A stretch of 64,000 bases of DNA, from assembly GCA_003194525.1 (NCBI GenBank), contig NBIV01000049.1, forward strand, positions 124,001 through 188,000, given 5' to 3'. Each line of letters opens with the position of its first letter. Positions within the stretch are counted from its first letter, which is position 1. The notes under the pieces were generated by a model that saw only the letters and a list, made by a program, of their open reading frames with translations, made no database searches and was not told where the DNA came from. A program made the translations under genes and the position numbers. Shown here piece by piece: positions 11,699 to 24,335 of this stretch. Source of the DNA: Gracilariopsis chorda. Its lineage: Eukaryota; Rhodophyta; Florideophyceae; Gracilariales; Gracilariaceae.

Positions 11699-12131
11699 TC
11701 TCTCCATCATAAGTATTTATACGCGTATGAGGGGGGTGTTCTTGATTGAATGGAGGCGTTGCGCCATAAAATCCTGTTCCACGCCCCCGTTTGCCCATCC
11801 AAATCGCCCGTTTGGCGCAACGCCTCCCTGCCATTTAAAAAATTCAGCAGCAGCAGCAGCAGCAAAGCTTCCTGCTTACTGGCTGGCACTCCCATAATGA
11901 CTGCAGTGCCACCCAGTTACACAAAGCAACGTGTCGCGCTTTCTCATCATTGGCTGGCACTGCAGTCAATTTAGACACCTAGGCGCCGCGGCGCCCCGTG
12001 GTTCTACGAGCGCTATTGCGAGCGCAAGCGAGCAAAGTGCTCGGAGAGCCTCCGAATGCCACGAAATACACAAAGCTACAAAACCAACGCGGCGCGCAGC
12101 GCCGCCCACGGCCGAAGGCCGTTTCCACTTG
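11699..12131 (+). mobile_element. Non-autonomous Helitron, array 1 unit 3
   Basis: A 433-bp unit beginning TCTCTCCATCATAAG and ending CACTTG at 12131, followed by T at 12132. With the A before unit 1, the whole array sits at an A|T site, as expected of Helitron insertion. The 15-bp inverted-repeat arms are intact (11752 onward and about 11812 onward) with a different 46-base insert from the other units. Confidence 0.85.
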
Positions 12132-12132
12132 T

Positions 12133-13309
12133 ATATCTATAACTATTCTGATAAGTGTTTTGCAGTGCAACCATTGTAGGTTACAGCACGATCTTTGGCC
12201 CAAATATGGATGTTTCCGCAATATAATTTCAAGCAATGCGTAGAAGAATATTAATTTAATGCTGTAGGACGGCGACGACGATGGCTCAAGCTCATTGAGC
12301 GATGTCGATCGATCTCATCGCTCCCTTCAGATCTAACATCGTCTTCAGAGCCCTTGTAGTTGGTTTCAACTTCTCTATTACCCACCCATTTACCTCTCTG
12401 GGTACAGGTCAGTTTGCTGGGACTGAGCTGCGAGCGACAAGGTTGAGACCTGCCGCTCGATGAGAAGCTTATACCTCTCATCCAATCCTTTTCTATAAAG
12501 CCATATTGATCTTCAACCAGAAGAAGGACAACATTACTCATTTGTGGTTGCTTGGCTGAGTCGGATTTTACCTATTTCATATCATAATGACTCTTTCGTT
12601 GTCATCTATATGAACACGTTAGCTATTATCAAGCACTCTCGGTAGCCTATTACTACGGTGATGCCTACTTAAAAAAAGAAACACCGTCTCGAAGCCAACC
12701 GCATTCAGCTCCGCGCCGACCTGTATGTCACATTCTAAACCTATACTCTCTCTCCATTACAGGTTTCGTTCAACTTGGTAAAACCGTAAGGTCCTAACAA
12801 TTTAATAAATCCTCTATCCAAAGTTATGGGACCAGACTCTCCACATTCCTAACTCCCGTGTCGTCTTCGATTCTCTTGAGATGCTCGCAGTGTACCGCGT
12901 ATGGATCAAAACGTAGATTATCAAAATCAGTATATCAGATCTGTTGCTCTCTAGTCCTCTTTTCATAATCGACTACCTGCTACTACCTCTTGTAAGAAAT
13001 GAATACTATTAAAACAAAATACAAACATAGCTATGATAAATTATGTTACTTTCAGAACTATATGAACGTACTCGTGTTTTGTGTACGGAGATTCCAACAA
13101 TTGTTGTTGAAAACGCTCGAGCATATGAAAATGTCAATGTGATTCACAAAAGAGACGAACTCGTTGTTATAAGCGACGTAAACGATGTTGTTTTGACCGA
13201 GGTAGCACGAATTGATCCTCTAGGGAGTCTTTCAAGAGTTCTGAGTTTACGTTTGAAGCTAAAACTGCTGACTTCAATCTTCATTCAGCGTTATGCCAGC
13301 TACTGGATG
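12133..13309. other. Unassigned AT-rich region
   Basis: No recognisable gene. A frame at 13043-13423 (127 codons) has ordinary composition, but its last 40 codons lie in sequence that is repeated near 34.6 kb and belongs to a retrotransposon LTR, so it is probably not a gene. The stretch 12300-12540 has a weak reverse frame without motifs. Confidence 0.3.
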
Positions 13310-13497
13310 CTCTGTAAAATTCAGGACTCTGTACACGAATACAAAACAGGAACGGATACGAATTATGACGGTCATTCTTCTTTACTTGTGAAGAGTAAGG
13401 GAGACAGTTATAAACTGCTATAGTATAAGCAATAGTGACAAATATGGATGGACTATTGCTCATGAACGGTTATCCAACAATACTTAAATGAGTGTCA
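13310..13497 (-). repeat. LTR of decayed Ty3/gypsy element A (3' LTR)
   Basis: Reading the reverse strand from 13497, the sequence begins TGACACT and contains GTATTGTTG and ATGAGCAATAGTCCAT. The same words occur in the same order at 34792-34605, in front of the gag of element B. The inner edge lies 30-odd bases beyond the chromodomain end of element A, as expected of a 3' LTR. The 5' partner was not found. The outer boundary is approximate. Confidence 0.65.
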
Positions 13498-13528
13498 CAT
13501 AATACTGTAGCAAGATCATCTCTTGCAT

Positions 13529-16500
13529 TCACCCTTTTTGTCGAGTCCACGACCATGGAGATGCTTCAAAGTTTTGAATAAGCGCTCGGCAGTTGTTCAA
13601 GTCTGACTTTGGCATGCAAATAGCACCGATAACACATTCTCCTTCAAACTGCACCAAGTGAAACATCCGGCGCTTACCTTTATTATTGTCTAAGATAGCG
13701 ATTACCTGCTGTTCGCTATTTCCTGCAGGATCTATAACCACAGATAACGAAGTTTTGTATTGTGCAAGGCGGACAAATTCGTTCCATTTTGACACACGAA
13801 AAACGTTATGGGCCTTAGTCATCGACGCTGGTAGTTCAATTTGATATTTAACGGGTCTCACTACTTTTAAAACTTTGAAGAGCAAACCATAAACCTTGGT
13901 TGATGACATAGGTATTGAATTGCTTACGTTAGTGTCTACATTCTACACATTCTGTTTACAGGTTTACAGATTACCAGTCATATTAGCTTTTTCCATGAAG
14001 TAATAATATCTAGTAGATATTCTCTGTAAGCCCAAAGTACATCGACGTCTATATAAGAATAAGTCTGGTGCCCCATGAGTAAAGAGTTAGTCAAGCTCAT
14101 CGTTCGACCTGGAAGAGTTGACAGTTCTGCGGTGTAGTACGATGAGTACGAATCATGCGAGTTTTGCTCGTTGGAGTCTGATCTCCTTCCCAAGAGGAAG
14201 CCGAGAATTTTTGGTGCTTTATAGTGTAGGAGAATTTAGGAACCTAGTAGTGCTCAAGAGAGCTTGGAGTAATTGCCGCGGACGTAACGTCGACCAGCGA
14301 GCCTCTATCTACGGTTGTAGCTGTGACATATCTTGTAGCGTTACATCGACCGGCGAGTTTCTATCTATGGTTGTCGGTGTGACACAGCTTGTAGCGTTAC
14401 ATGCAGTAAGCCCACTCGAGCAGTATTTGCATAGAAGAACTGGAAGTTGTATTAAGCCAATGGGCAAAATTCTCTGCGTCTTGAAATATCTGTAGCTACA
14501 GCATAGCACTGAATGCAACAGTAATCCAATTCGCGAGATAGATTCTGTTGAAACTTAGTTGTGCAGAGTGTAGTGCAGTTGCAAGGGGGAAGGTGTAGTG
14601 CGGTAGTTGAAGCCGCTTTCTTCTTTTTACTCAGATCAAGCTAGATCTATCGCTATTTATACTGTTTTTTCAAACTTAGTCTACTAAGTTGTTCAACTAT
14701 TTCTTACATCCTGCTTGGAGTTGAAGTTCCTCTCTGAGAAACTCTCCCCGTGGCTATCTAACCGTGCGGCAGTCTGGTAGGCAATGAACCGACCCAAAGA
14801 TTTTACCAGACTGCCCACCCAAATGCGCCAAACATGATATGGTAAAATATCCTGTTGTTCTTGGTAACGCAGGATTTTGCTGCAGTGCAATAGATTTGAC
14901 TTCGAGCTGGGACCAAAATCCAGTTCAAATGGTTTGAGCCCAGTACGCCTAGTTTTAGATCAGTTATACGCGTATTGTAGTTCACTTAACATGTCATACC
15001 AGTCATGACTGTTCTTCTGAGTTCAGTTTCAAAGCAGGATAGTTAAGATGCAAATCTTGTTTACCGATTGAACATCCGTTTGAGGATGGTCATGAGTAGC
15101 TATGTTTAAAAGAATGTTCAAAGTTTTGTTGAGTCCTCGGAACTACTCGGATTTGAACAGTTTGCCGCCATCCAACAAGATCTTACTAGGAATTCTGTGC
15201 TTCGAAAAACCCTGATCAACGAAGAGATATACGACATCTACCGTATTGATTGAGGTGTTCTTTGGCGTAAAGATGGCTCACTGTGACAATTTCTCGACAA
15301 CAACAAGAATCAAATTGTTTCCAAGCTGAGTTTTTGGAAACTCGGAAACGAAATCGGCTGTGGTAACATCCAGAAAAGTTTAATGATGACTGGGCAATGT
15401 ACGCATACGCATCTCCCATACGCCACGCAAAACAATTGCCCTTTTAATATTAATAGAAGCACTGAGACAGCAAAAGGGCGTAAAGCTCTGCAAAACAGCA
15501 CATACTTGGAGCTTGATGTACGTCCGTGAGCGATACAGCTCAGGTGGATACCGTTCTGCGGTAGTGTCTGGAACACGGCGTAGCAAAAAGCAGAACCATC
15601 AATTACGTAGACCCCCAATGCTACAATAAAACCCTATCTTCCGGAGAAAGAACTCTGGAAGAGAGGAGGCAGACTCACTACGAATCCTGAGGTTTCCTGT
15701 CTGCTGATTTTGCGCCCCCACAGCCTACTATTTTACGACTTGCGTGTGTTCGTCAAAAAGATGTAGGGATTTCATATGGTTGAAGTAAATCTTGTCGATC
15801 CGTCAAATCATCTTTGTCAGCCTGACAGTCGTCATGTGAAGCGATATTTCTTTCCCTGTTTCTGTACATTCTTCTACAATAGAAGTATCTGGAAGCAGCG
15901 TAATACGTTTCTCAGTTGCAAAGTACGCTGGTTCGTGAACTGAGGTAAGTGTTTTCCACTTTACATCTTGAACGTTTGCTACATATAAGCGTTTGTTCGT
16001 CGTACCAGTTCAGTACAATAACTATTTCTCGTACATGAACCTTCTAGAATAGAGTTCTTTCCTACACGCCGGATGATGTTGATTGTCTTTTAAGACTGTT
16101 GAGTTTCTGAGCCCACGCTCAGAAACTCTTGGTAAGCTTCCTGAATCTTCTTCAATAACGAAATATCCCGTATTTGTAAGTTGTGATCTAGCTGCAGTAT
16201 TCTCTTACAATCACTCAGTGCATCTGCAGCATTTTTTTACCCAGAAATATGCTACACCTGAGAGTGGACACTCTGCCTTTTGTCCAACTACCTCATTTGA
16301 CAACCGGACAGCTTGGCTTTCGGTTGCATGTATCGAAATGGTTCTTGATCTGTTTTGAGAATAAAGCTTCTGTCTCTCAGGTGTACATTCCACTCTCGTA
16401 AATGAATCATATCTGCCAGGGGTTCTTGATCCACAGTTTCCCAACGGGTCTCTGTGTCGGATAATCTATGTGATAAAAACGGAACACGGTGGCCATGTTG

Positions 16501-17230
16501 TTCCAAAGTGGCTTCAATAGCAGGTTTAGATGCATCTTTAGTCACAAACAGTTGAAAAGGTGATTTTAATCACATAAAACTGGCGTTGTAGTCACAGCTC
16601 TCTTGATAGTTCGAAAAGCTTTATGTTTGTGGTTTCATGCAAAATGACTTCTGTAGAGGTTGGTCAGAAATCGTCAGCTAATTGATCCATAATTCTTGAT
16701 GAACCTTCGGTGGAAGTTTTAAACTCCTCAAAAATTGTTTTAGATATTCCACTGACTGTGGTACTGGCCAGTTTTGGATGATTTTGACTAATTTTCTTTA
16801 TGTTGAAACTAGTTCTGAGTTTAACGTGCATCCATGACACTCACTCTTGGAAGCTCTGAGTTTGCATTTGTCTAGCTGAATATATATCCTATTCTTGCGC
16901 AAGATCTCAAAACGTTTGCAGAGGTGATGCTTGTGTTCTGTTTCGGATTTGCAATGTTCCAGAAAGGAAACCATACACTCGCAATTGGATTCTTGCAACT
17001 TATGGGAACGTAGCCTTTGAAAAGCAGCTGGTGCTTTTTGAAGTGCAAAGCATAGGACCTTCCACGCAAAGGAGCCAAAAGAGTTTTGATTGCAGTCTTA
17101 GGACAATGCTATTCTTTAATTTGCATTTGATGATACCCCTTATTAAGTCAATATGTGAGACGATTAATCCTCTTGAAATCTGATCAAGTGTCTCGTTGAT
17201 TGACGGAACCGAAATCCCGTCTGGGACGGT
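13529..17230 (-). mobile_element. Decayed Ty3/gypsy element A (RT, RNase H, integrase, chromodomain)
   Basis: The order on the reverse strand is that of chromodomain-bearing Ty3/gypsy pol. RT remnants lie at 17230-16798 (RGYHQMQIKE, then ILRKNRIYIQLDKCKLRASKS). RNase H is at 16545-16211 (TLEQHGHRVPFLSHRLSDTETRW ordering; the acidic DQEP and KTDQEP segments). The integrase zinc-binding region and core are at 15618-15100 (TTADFVSEFPKTQLG, VVVEKLSQ, IPSKILLDGG), and a YHPQTDVQS remnant is near 15050. The integrase C-terminus and chromodomain are at 13909-13529 (KVLKVVRPVKYQIELP, then VIAILDNNKGKRRMFHLVQF). Gag and protease are not recognisable. Many frameshifts and stops make it inactive. Such chromodomains direct integration towards heterochromatin in related elements. 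Confidence 0.75.
14283..14395 (+). repeat. Two-copy tandem repeat, ~56-bp period
   Basis: The segment containing GTAACGTCGACC, CTATCTACGGTTGT and GTGACATATCTTGTAGC is followed at once by a second copy (GTTACATCGACC, CTATCTATGGTTGT, GTGACACAGCTTGTAGC). A third partial copy starts GTTACATG. It lies inside the decayed retroelement, in a part with no recognisable pol sequence. Confidence 0.6.
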
Positions 17231-17433
17231 AAAACTTATTCAGTAGAGGATTAACGCCGTAGAAAATCTCGTATCAAATCTCGTAGCCACGACTTACACG
17301 AACGCTATGAGATTTTGCGGAACAAAACATTGTGTTTGCACCTTACGCAAAATAACTTATGGTATAGTTCGTAGGATACGCATCATGCAGTTGTCCACAG
17401 ACCACCCAGTTTGAAACATGAGCCAAGATTCCA

Positions 17434-18573
17434 TTGCACTTTTACATGATGGTCCGCCAAGAAGACTACTCAATTGGGCGTGCTCGTTTTCGTTTTTTAC
17501 GGCCCAAAACGCTATTTCAACTAGCTCTTAATTCTGAAGCCGAACCATTGTTGATGCTAGCAATTTGGCGTCGAGTGCAAGTTGCAAAATATGATCTTCA
17601 AAACCTTGAACGTCGATCCTACCGCATTCAAAATCACAATTTCAACCTTAACATCTTCTCTGACGAACAGTGTTTACATGACTTCAGATTTCGCCGTAAC
17701 GATATTAGTAGAATTCTGTGGTTATCGAGTGGGATCTGCGTCATACACATCGCAATTGCTACTATTTTGACTCAATTACGGCCTGCTGTATCGTTTTGAA
17801 AGGATTCTCTTCTACTCATACATGGTATGATATGGAGTTAATATTTGGGATGAGATTCAAACACATCAGTGAAGTATTGTGGGAAGCAGTTGAGCGATTT
17901 GTGAACCTAAAAGGTAGACTGGTAACCACTTTGCAGCATCAGCTTCTGACATCTCGTGCGGCAATTTACGCAGACGCAATTCAAAGACGTGGAGCCCCTC
18001 TAGAAAAATGTGTAGGTTCATTGACTGCGCAAAGGTAAGTATATGTCGTCCAGGAGGAGAGGGGAGCAACCAAAGATCTTGTTTTTCTGGGCACCCGCGG
18101 CAGCATTGTTTGAATTATCAGACCATTTCTACCCCTGATGGCCTGATTTTTCATATGTTTGGCCCTGAAGTGCGACGCCGACACGATCTTACACTCCTGA
18201 GAAGAAGTGGGATCGAAGCCGTTATGGAAAGGTGTATGATTGTGAACGGATTGCACTACTATATGTACGTGGATCCTGCGTACGTGCTGCGACCATGGTT
18301 ACAGACTTCTTTTCAGAGAAGTTGCGCTACTGCCATACAGCTTGAGTACAACTGTTCAATGGATGCAATTCGAACTGCAGTGGAATGGAACTACAAACAT
18401 CTAAAACAAATGTGGGTTCGAAACGGTTTCTCACGTCTGCTTTGCGTTCGCCTATTTCCGGTCGCTCTTTTGTATATTGCGTCCGCATTGCTACTGAACT
18501 TCAAGACCTGTATTGAAAAAGGAGGACGGTTAGCCGGTATTTTGATTATGAGGCACCAAAGTTTGAGTTGTAC
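17434..18573 (+). pseudogene. DDE (Tnp4/Harbinger-like) transposase remnant
   Basis: The protein is recovered from three frames. The N-terminal helix-rich region is at 17434-17740 (FSDEQCLHDFRFRRNDISRI). The middle is at 17770-18010 (STHTWYDMELIFGM, ADAIQRRGAPL). The catalytic part is at 18008-18540: FIDCAKVSICRPGG (first Asp), FGPEVRRRHDLTLLRRSG (second Asp, in the usual HD context) and EWNYKHLKQMW (Glu). The C-terminal tail DYEAPKFELYCN continues in another frame and stops near 18573. Single-base shifts occur near 17770, 18010 and 18530. This subfamily of cut-and-paste transposases is widespread in oomycetes and some algae (family knowledge). No terminal inverted repeat was defined. Confidence 0.75.
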
Positions 18574-18599
18574 TGCAATATATGACCATATAAAGACAC

Positions 18600-21500
18600 A
18601 CCGGTATATCGACCTATCTGCTTGGCTAAACCACGAGCTTGGTGATCTTTCTTCATCTGCATCCTATTTCCCAACTCAAACCTTCGCCTCATCAGATGTC
18701 TTCATTGCACAATACGCAGCTGTGCTGCGCTTTTACAAGGGCACCGCATTCAACGCTGAGGTACTGCGCTTTAGCAACCACATCAAGAAAGCCAACTTGT
18801 CCTTCAGTGCCGCTGTTTCTATTGCTACAGAACATATGTTGGAGGTTGCAGCACAATCTTTTCATGGTGCTGAGGCTGCATTACCGAAGACTCCTTCACT
18901 TCCCCATCCGCATCATGCCCAAGTCTCACGAATTTCACAAAGTATCGGCCAGTCTGCAAGCAGTACAAGGAGCAGCACTCCCTCGAATGATGCCGCGGGA
19001 ACAGTTCAGTCTACTGATGAATCTGGAGATGAAACCAGCCTCTTAGAAGGCCGATCTTTGGAAGCTATTCACGACAGTTTGGAAACGTCCGATTCTCTAC
19101 AGGTTTGCGAAGATGTAGAACAGGAGCTGTCCTCTTGAACAAGTGGCGAGAATAGCCACGACAGCGACAATACACCAGAGGTACCGTGGGACACGAAGAT
19201 AACACTTTCGCCGGCCGCATATTGTGAGTCATGTGTTAGACACGCACCAAACCTCATTGACAATATTACTGATAATGAAGATGTATTTAGATCTGCCAAC
19301 ACAAATGCAGATGGTGAACAAGCAGCACCGGAGGAGCAGACATCAATTAGCGAGGTAGAAAACTCACAAGTTGATGTAACAGGAGATCATGAAGAATCTA
19401 GAGCCGGATTAACGTTTTTGTCATGTGTTTCTGACGAATTCAAAGCTCAATCTAGCCTTGAAGATGACAGTGATGGCTTAGAACCCCCCATTCATGGCTC
19501 AGATCATCAGAATCAACAAGAGGTGGTAGCCGAGCTCTTTCCAAAACTCCCTGACAAGAGTACTACGGACGAAGATGGTGAAACAACTCCAAACAAATAT
19601 GGAAACTTGTTTGACCTCGACAGTTTTAAGAATCATGCGGACGAATCACAGATCACCGAAACTGCTCTAAGATCAGCTGAGAACGCATACATGAGTTTGA
19701 TGCACGAATTTCAATCCAGTAACGAGTACGACGTGGAAGGACGTCGAGGACTAGACTTGCGTTTCAGCGAGCTGGAGAAAGCTGACCTGGTTGCTCTTAA
19801 GCGGCTCGAGTTAGAAACAGACAAGCTAGAGACGTCTCATCGGGCAATAGAAACACGATACAGAACTCTAAAGATGCCACATTCCAACTCAGTTGAATTC
19901 CGGCGTACTAGTGTATTAGTTGACGAAGATAACCTAATCTGCTGTGAAATATCTTTTCCGGTGTGTGACGCCGAACAATAATACGCCAAACTTGGACATG
20001 TATCATGTCTCATGAAGGAGGAAGATGAATTACTTCGGAGTGACCTAGAGGATATCGAATCTACTTTGCAGAAAGGACATCAGAAGTCGGAAGTACAACT
20101 GAAAGCGCTGATGGGCACCGTACTGTCATCGGTAGGTTTCTTAGCAGAATGGAAGTCCGCGCGTCATATGAAAGAGCGATTGAAACGTAGACAGGAAGAG
20201 CAAGCCGAGAGTGATGAAGAAGTGCGTGACCTAGACCAAGAGTTCAAGAAGCGAATGTGGACCTTAAACCTTGAACGAACTCGAATTAGAGAAGAGGAGC
20301 GGAGGCTTGATTCAGAAATCATGGCATTGGAGGTTTGCTATCAGAAAGAAAGCAATACGGTCTTTGAACTACTTGAGGCATAAATCGACACCCGACTCTT
20401 GACGCTTCAAAATACAGAGGACAAAGAGCGCATGGAACTTTTGTTGCGTAGTGAGTCACGCGAAGAGTGTGGACAAAGAATAATCGATGAAGAGGATTTA
20501 ATCAATAGTCATCAGCAACTGAAGGGCGGAAAGGATCATCAAGAAGACCAGGCGGAAGAAGAAATATATCAAAGCATTCCTGGAAAGAATGATTACCGGA
20601 AGAGTATGTCATGAATGAAGAGCAGGTGGAGTTCTGCGCAAATATGTATGCTGCGAAGTCAACTACGTCCGCCCAGGACGTAACCGTAACATGTAAGAGA
20701 AGGTATGCCGCGCAAGGATATGCAGCATCCTGTAATGTCCAAACAAGGCGATCTCTGGACAATGTCGGGGAAGAAAACCAAGAATCTTCTGAGTTTCCGT
20801 CTAACTGTGAGTCTTCGTCCGTGCAGTATCAAGCCAGGCGTTTTTCTCCTCAGAGGTTTGCAAGTCCCGTCCTCGCATCCGTCAATGTGCATGTTGATAC
20901 AACCCCCCCTGTGAAAGACACTACAGGGAAATCTGGATTATTCGTCAATTCTGGACTCACATCCCTGTAGGCATTACAAAGAAAGGATTATGTTAAGCAG
21001 ACTAAATCCAGTCCACGAAGTAACAATCAAAAATTGCGGCTTAACGCCCCCCCCCGAAGATGCCAGTAACTTGGAAAATCTTTCAGTTGAACTGAGTTCT
21101 TTCAATATTACTTCCTCGAGGAAGTCTGCTGACGACGTAATGAGTAATCCGAGTTACGTGAGCAGGGTTCATGCTCTCATCCGGAGAATATCGACAGCAA
21201 CAGCATCACGTTCTCGTTGTATGTCCGATTCCTTAGAACACAGAACATCCGAACGTCATAGCATGGTTTCTCAGAACATCATTAGAACTATTCTAGTAGT
21301 GTTGAGACACCTGCACCGAACTTCTAAGCATATTGGCCTTATTGATAGAGGGATAACTATCATTCGTGACTTCTGTGAAGTACAAGACCGTGTGGCAGAT
21401 GTTACTTCAGTGGAAGATTGCATCGATGTGATCTTTACCTGTGCACAGTTCTATAGAGATCGCGAGGGCATCCTCGAGGCTGCGGTTTCTGTCTTGTACT

Positions 21501-21814
21501 AGTTATCGCAGGATGTCGATGGACAAACCTTGGTGAGGAAAAACGAGAATGCTCTAAAACGATTTGAAAGGATCAACAATCTACTCAACTCAGCCACCAA
21601 GCAGGAACGCAAGCATCGCATCTGGGTTCAGCACGCCAGATTGATTGTTAATCAAGTTCGCCTGAGAGAAAAAGGAGTCTGTCGACACTTGCTTCTCAGC
21701 GAAGATCTTGCAGCAGCTCAGAAGGAAAGTGCTCCGCTAGAGCTTAGGATACGGCCTTCACATCGTCTCTTGTGTTCTCTGTTGAGTGAATTGAAATCGA
21801 AAGGAGTGGTTTGA
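18600..21814 (+). pseudogene. Long coiled-coil protein region broken by in-frame stops
   Basis: One forward phase is coding-like from about 18610 to 21814. It is interrupted by TGA at 19136-19138, TAA at 19979-19981, TAA at 20381-20383 and TAG at 21500-21502, with an apparent excursion into another phase only at 20611-20970. Between the stops the sequence is acidic and Ser-rich (to about 19700), then long Glu/Lys/Arg-rich helices typical of coiled coils (19700-20600), a Ser-rich linker, and a second helical region (21100-21814) with KRFERINNLLNSATKQERK. Three of the four stops replace residues where Gln would fit a coiled coil (one-base change from CAA or CAG). No catalytic motif is seen. The 3' end at TGA 21812-21814 may be the original terminus. 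Resemblance to any named family is not claimed. Confidence 0.5.
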
Positions 21815-22050
21815 GTAGATTGACAAAGAAAAGTAAATTAAAGTCACAGCCTACGTCATGCGACGTTAAAAGGTTTTAATCCAGATCGCGAAAGGGTTGC
21901 TGGTGACTGTCAATGCCAATATCAATTGAAGTCCATGTTCATTTTATTACAGGAGTGAAAACCTCTTTCTACTAGCCGCTTCATTAGCTTTACCCCAAGT
22001 GGCTACACCAACAGGAATCAAGTTATTCGAAAACAACAAGGTGCAATAAA

Positions 22051-23247
22051 ATGGTAACAGATATGAACAGAAGGCGCAACCAGGATCCGCTCCCAAAGAA
22101 CTCATACCTCGAGCCACGTGAAGCCTACACACAGTGGAGGAAGACGGCTGCTTCTCTGAAATTACGGGTGGATGAAGTGAAACCGCCATATGCTTGGTAC
22201 CGATGGGATCTCATGTTACGTAGAAAACGCGTTGTCTGTACTCTGAACGCGTTTCTGGTCTACATATTGATAGAGGAAACGATTAGGTTGTTTCGATTTC
22301 TCGGCGGTGTCCATTTGCCTGATTCACTGTTTGCTAGAATGCCTTCGGGTGAGCTACCACATCCGATGGACATCGTTGCCCAGGTTCGAACTCAGCACGT
22401 TGTGGTTCCTACAAGTACTTTCTTCTACAAACCAGGATACACGAGCATCAAAAATGCCACGTTCCGCAACAGATACCCGTCTGTCAATCTCCAAGGCACC
22501 GGGACATTTGATGAAGTATTTGTTATCACTAGCGAAAAATGCAATGAGCAGTTTCCAGAGTTCGAACTTCTAGCTAGTCAAAAGGCTGATATCCCACTCA
22601 CATGATAGAACCAGGACGAGCCCCGTCATGTGTCTTTTCAAAACCCTTCACTTCCAATATCAGCATCAGTTCTAGAAAAGCTTCGTTTCATGAAGGAATC
22701 GGATGTATCGCTGATGCGGAAGCACGTAGCTTACCTTGAAGCTCATAAAAGGCTTTGGGCGCATGTGGCCGCCACGGGAAAGCAGCGGATCTTGGTGATC
22801 GACGACACACTGTTTCCCACCACACGCTTGCTAAAAAGCCTGCCCATAGTTCTGACAAACGTTGACCAAGAATCCGTTGCAAGACAACAGCCATGGCACT
22901 TCATGTTTCTTCGCCTGCAGATTCCCAACCCCGAATTGCGGTTACAAGCGTCTCGAAAGGAACGCATCTGGACAATGAATCCGAGATACAAGCACTCCGT
23001 TGTTCAGCCAAATATATCGCACGGTGCCAGTGCCTACATTCTATCACTTGATAGTGCAATGTTTCTGCATGAACATGTATCGAGATTCTGCGCTCCCCTG
23101 AATATTGAAATCGGTCTTGTCCAACGAGACTTTCCATGTCGGTTCGTTGCCCTTAGCGCTTGCAACAATGATGTACAAACGCCTTTTTGCCCAGAGATGG
23201 TTGAAGGCATATCATCTACTTACGCAAGGACCTTGAAATGCACGTGA
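22051..23247 (+). pseudogene. Membrane-anchored glycosyltransferase-like protein remnant (possibly GT25-type)
   Basis: One phase runs from ATG at 22051 to TGA at 23247, broken only by TGA TAG at 22603-22608. Residues ~50-90 hold a hydrophobic segment (VVCTLNAFLVYILI) consistent with a type II membrane anchor. The second half has the layout of LPS/procollagen glycosyltransferases of family GT25: EVFVITSEKC near the start of the domain, a segment like the usual acceptor-loop HLRAW (HKRLWAHVAATGKQ), RILVIDDTLFP in the place of the metal-binding acidic motif, and HGASAYILSLDSAMFL in the place of the conserved SGAYIIS-like region. These matches are short, so the family is a suggestion. The doublet stop makes it inactive unless an intron removes it; no convincing GT/AG pair flanks it. 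Confidence 0.35.
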
Positions 23248-23524
23248 CTACGATTGCATAACCATCAAAATGCACAAGTTTGATAGTTTCCTGAAAGGGT
23301 AGGTTTGATACACCCGGGAACGAAGACAATATATGGTAAGACGCATCTAACTACACGTGAGAATGATTGAACGAGTATCCACTTGGCAAGTCGCCAAAAT
23401 GCCCTGAACTGCTTAGACGAGCTCGAGATCCGAAGGCTCGTGTCAGTTGCAGCCAACTTTGAAATTAACTTGCCGGTCCCAGCCGGTTGAAACATAGGAA
23501 ACATCTTCAGGATTCGATGCATGA

Positions 23525-24190
23525 CTCCGAATCCGGCTCTTCAACCTTCCAAACTTAGTTCTCTAGATGCGGGCATGTGATCACTCCTCTGCTAACGCCC
23601 AAAAAACAGGCTGCATCTCACAAATGAAAGGCGGTTATGAATAAGGTGAAGCACACCGTTCCACTGGCTACCCCTTTCCTCACTGAAGTCGTCAATAGCT
23701 CCCACCCAGTCTGTTGTTACACTAACGCTATGGTCTGCTTTGTTAGTATTTCAACCTGTTCGTACTGGTTCATGCTGCACTGAGTTCATACTAGGGCTGC
23801 ATGACGGGTGTGGAGCTTTCTACCAACCGTAGTACTCTTGCTGCGATGTACTCACGGTGGGGAACTGCGATTGTGCATCGGCTTTCATATATCATAAGTA
23901 GTAGGCCCAACAGACGTACTCAAACCCTGGAAATATGGTTGGCAGATGACAGTGACATAACGAGCGCAAGTACTCCTAAATCCATCTCAACAACTCGCAC
24001 GTCTGGTTTCCAATGGCATTGATTTGGTCTTCGCAAACCCTGCTGTTGGTGCCACATCACCACTGCCGCGTATTAATACTCAACTAAAGCCACAAGTTTC
24101 GAAGAGGTAAAAAACCTGCAGTCAAACAGTTGTTTTGAAAACACGTACACATGTGCATATATAGCGAAGACGGCAAACGCGAACAGACGA
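23525..24190. repeat. Duplicated block, copy 1
   Basis: Two parts match the block at 26610-27000 in the same order and orientation: 23530-23690 (TCAACCTTCCAAAC, CTAGATG.GGGCATGT, CACTCCTCTGC, GCATCTCACAAAT, TGAAGCACAC.GTTCCACTG) and 23965-24190 (TCCATCTC, TTCGCAAACCCTGCT, GGTGCCACATC.CCACTGCC, TTGAAAACACGTA). The intervening 275 bases have no counterpart, so they were either inserted here or lost there. No protein is recognised. Confidence 0.75.
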
Positions 24191-24335
24191 GCCATCCCAG
24201 CTGCAAAACAAGACGGGGTAAACGAAAGCTTCCCCTCGTATGATCATGGTTTACCATATCAGGGATTACGGAATCCTCCAAGTGATGTGATCCTCTGTTG
24301 TCTTTCTCCATGGAGTAAACGCCTTCTCTCACGCT

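Noticed and set aside
10827-11700. CRISPR-like or satellite array
   Set aside because: Unit size (~435 bp), Helitron-type ends and A|T flanks do not fit CRISPR repeats, and three-copy arrays at separate places argue against a classical satellite.
10878-12243. Ser-rich and Arg-rich ORFs of 60-110 codons repeated in the Helitron arrays
   Set aside because: They are by-products of the CAG run and GC-rich repeats, shift phase between units, and appear on both strands.
22051-23247. Active glycosyltransferase gene
   Set aside because: A TGA TAG doublet splits the only coding phase and no credible intron removes it.
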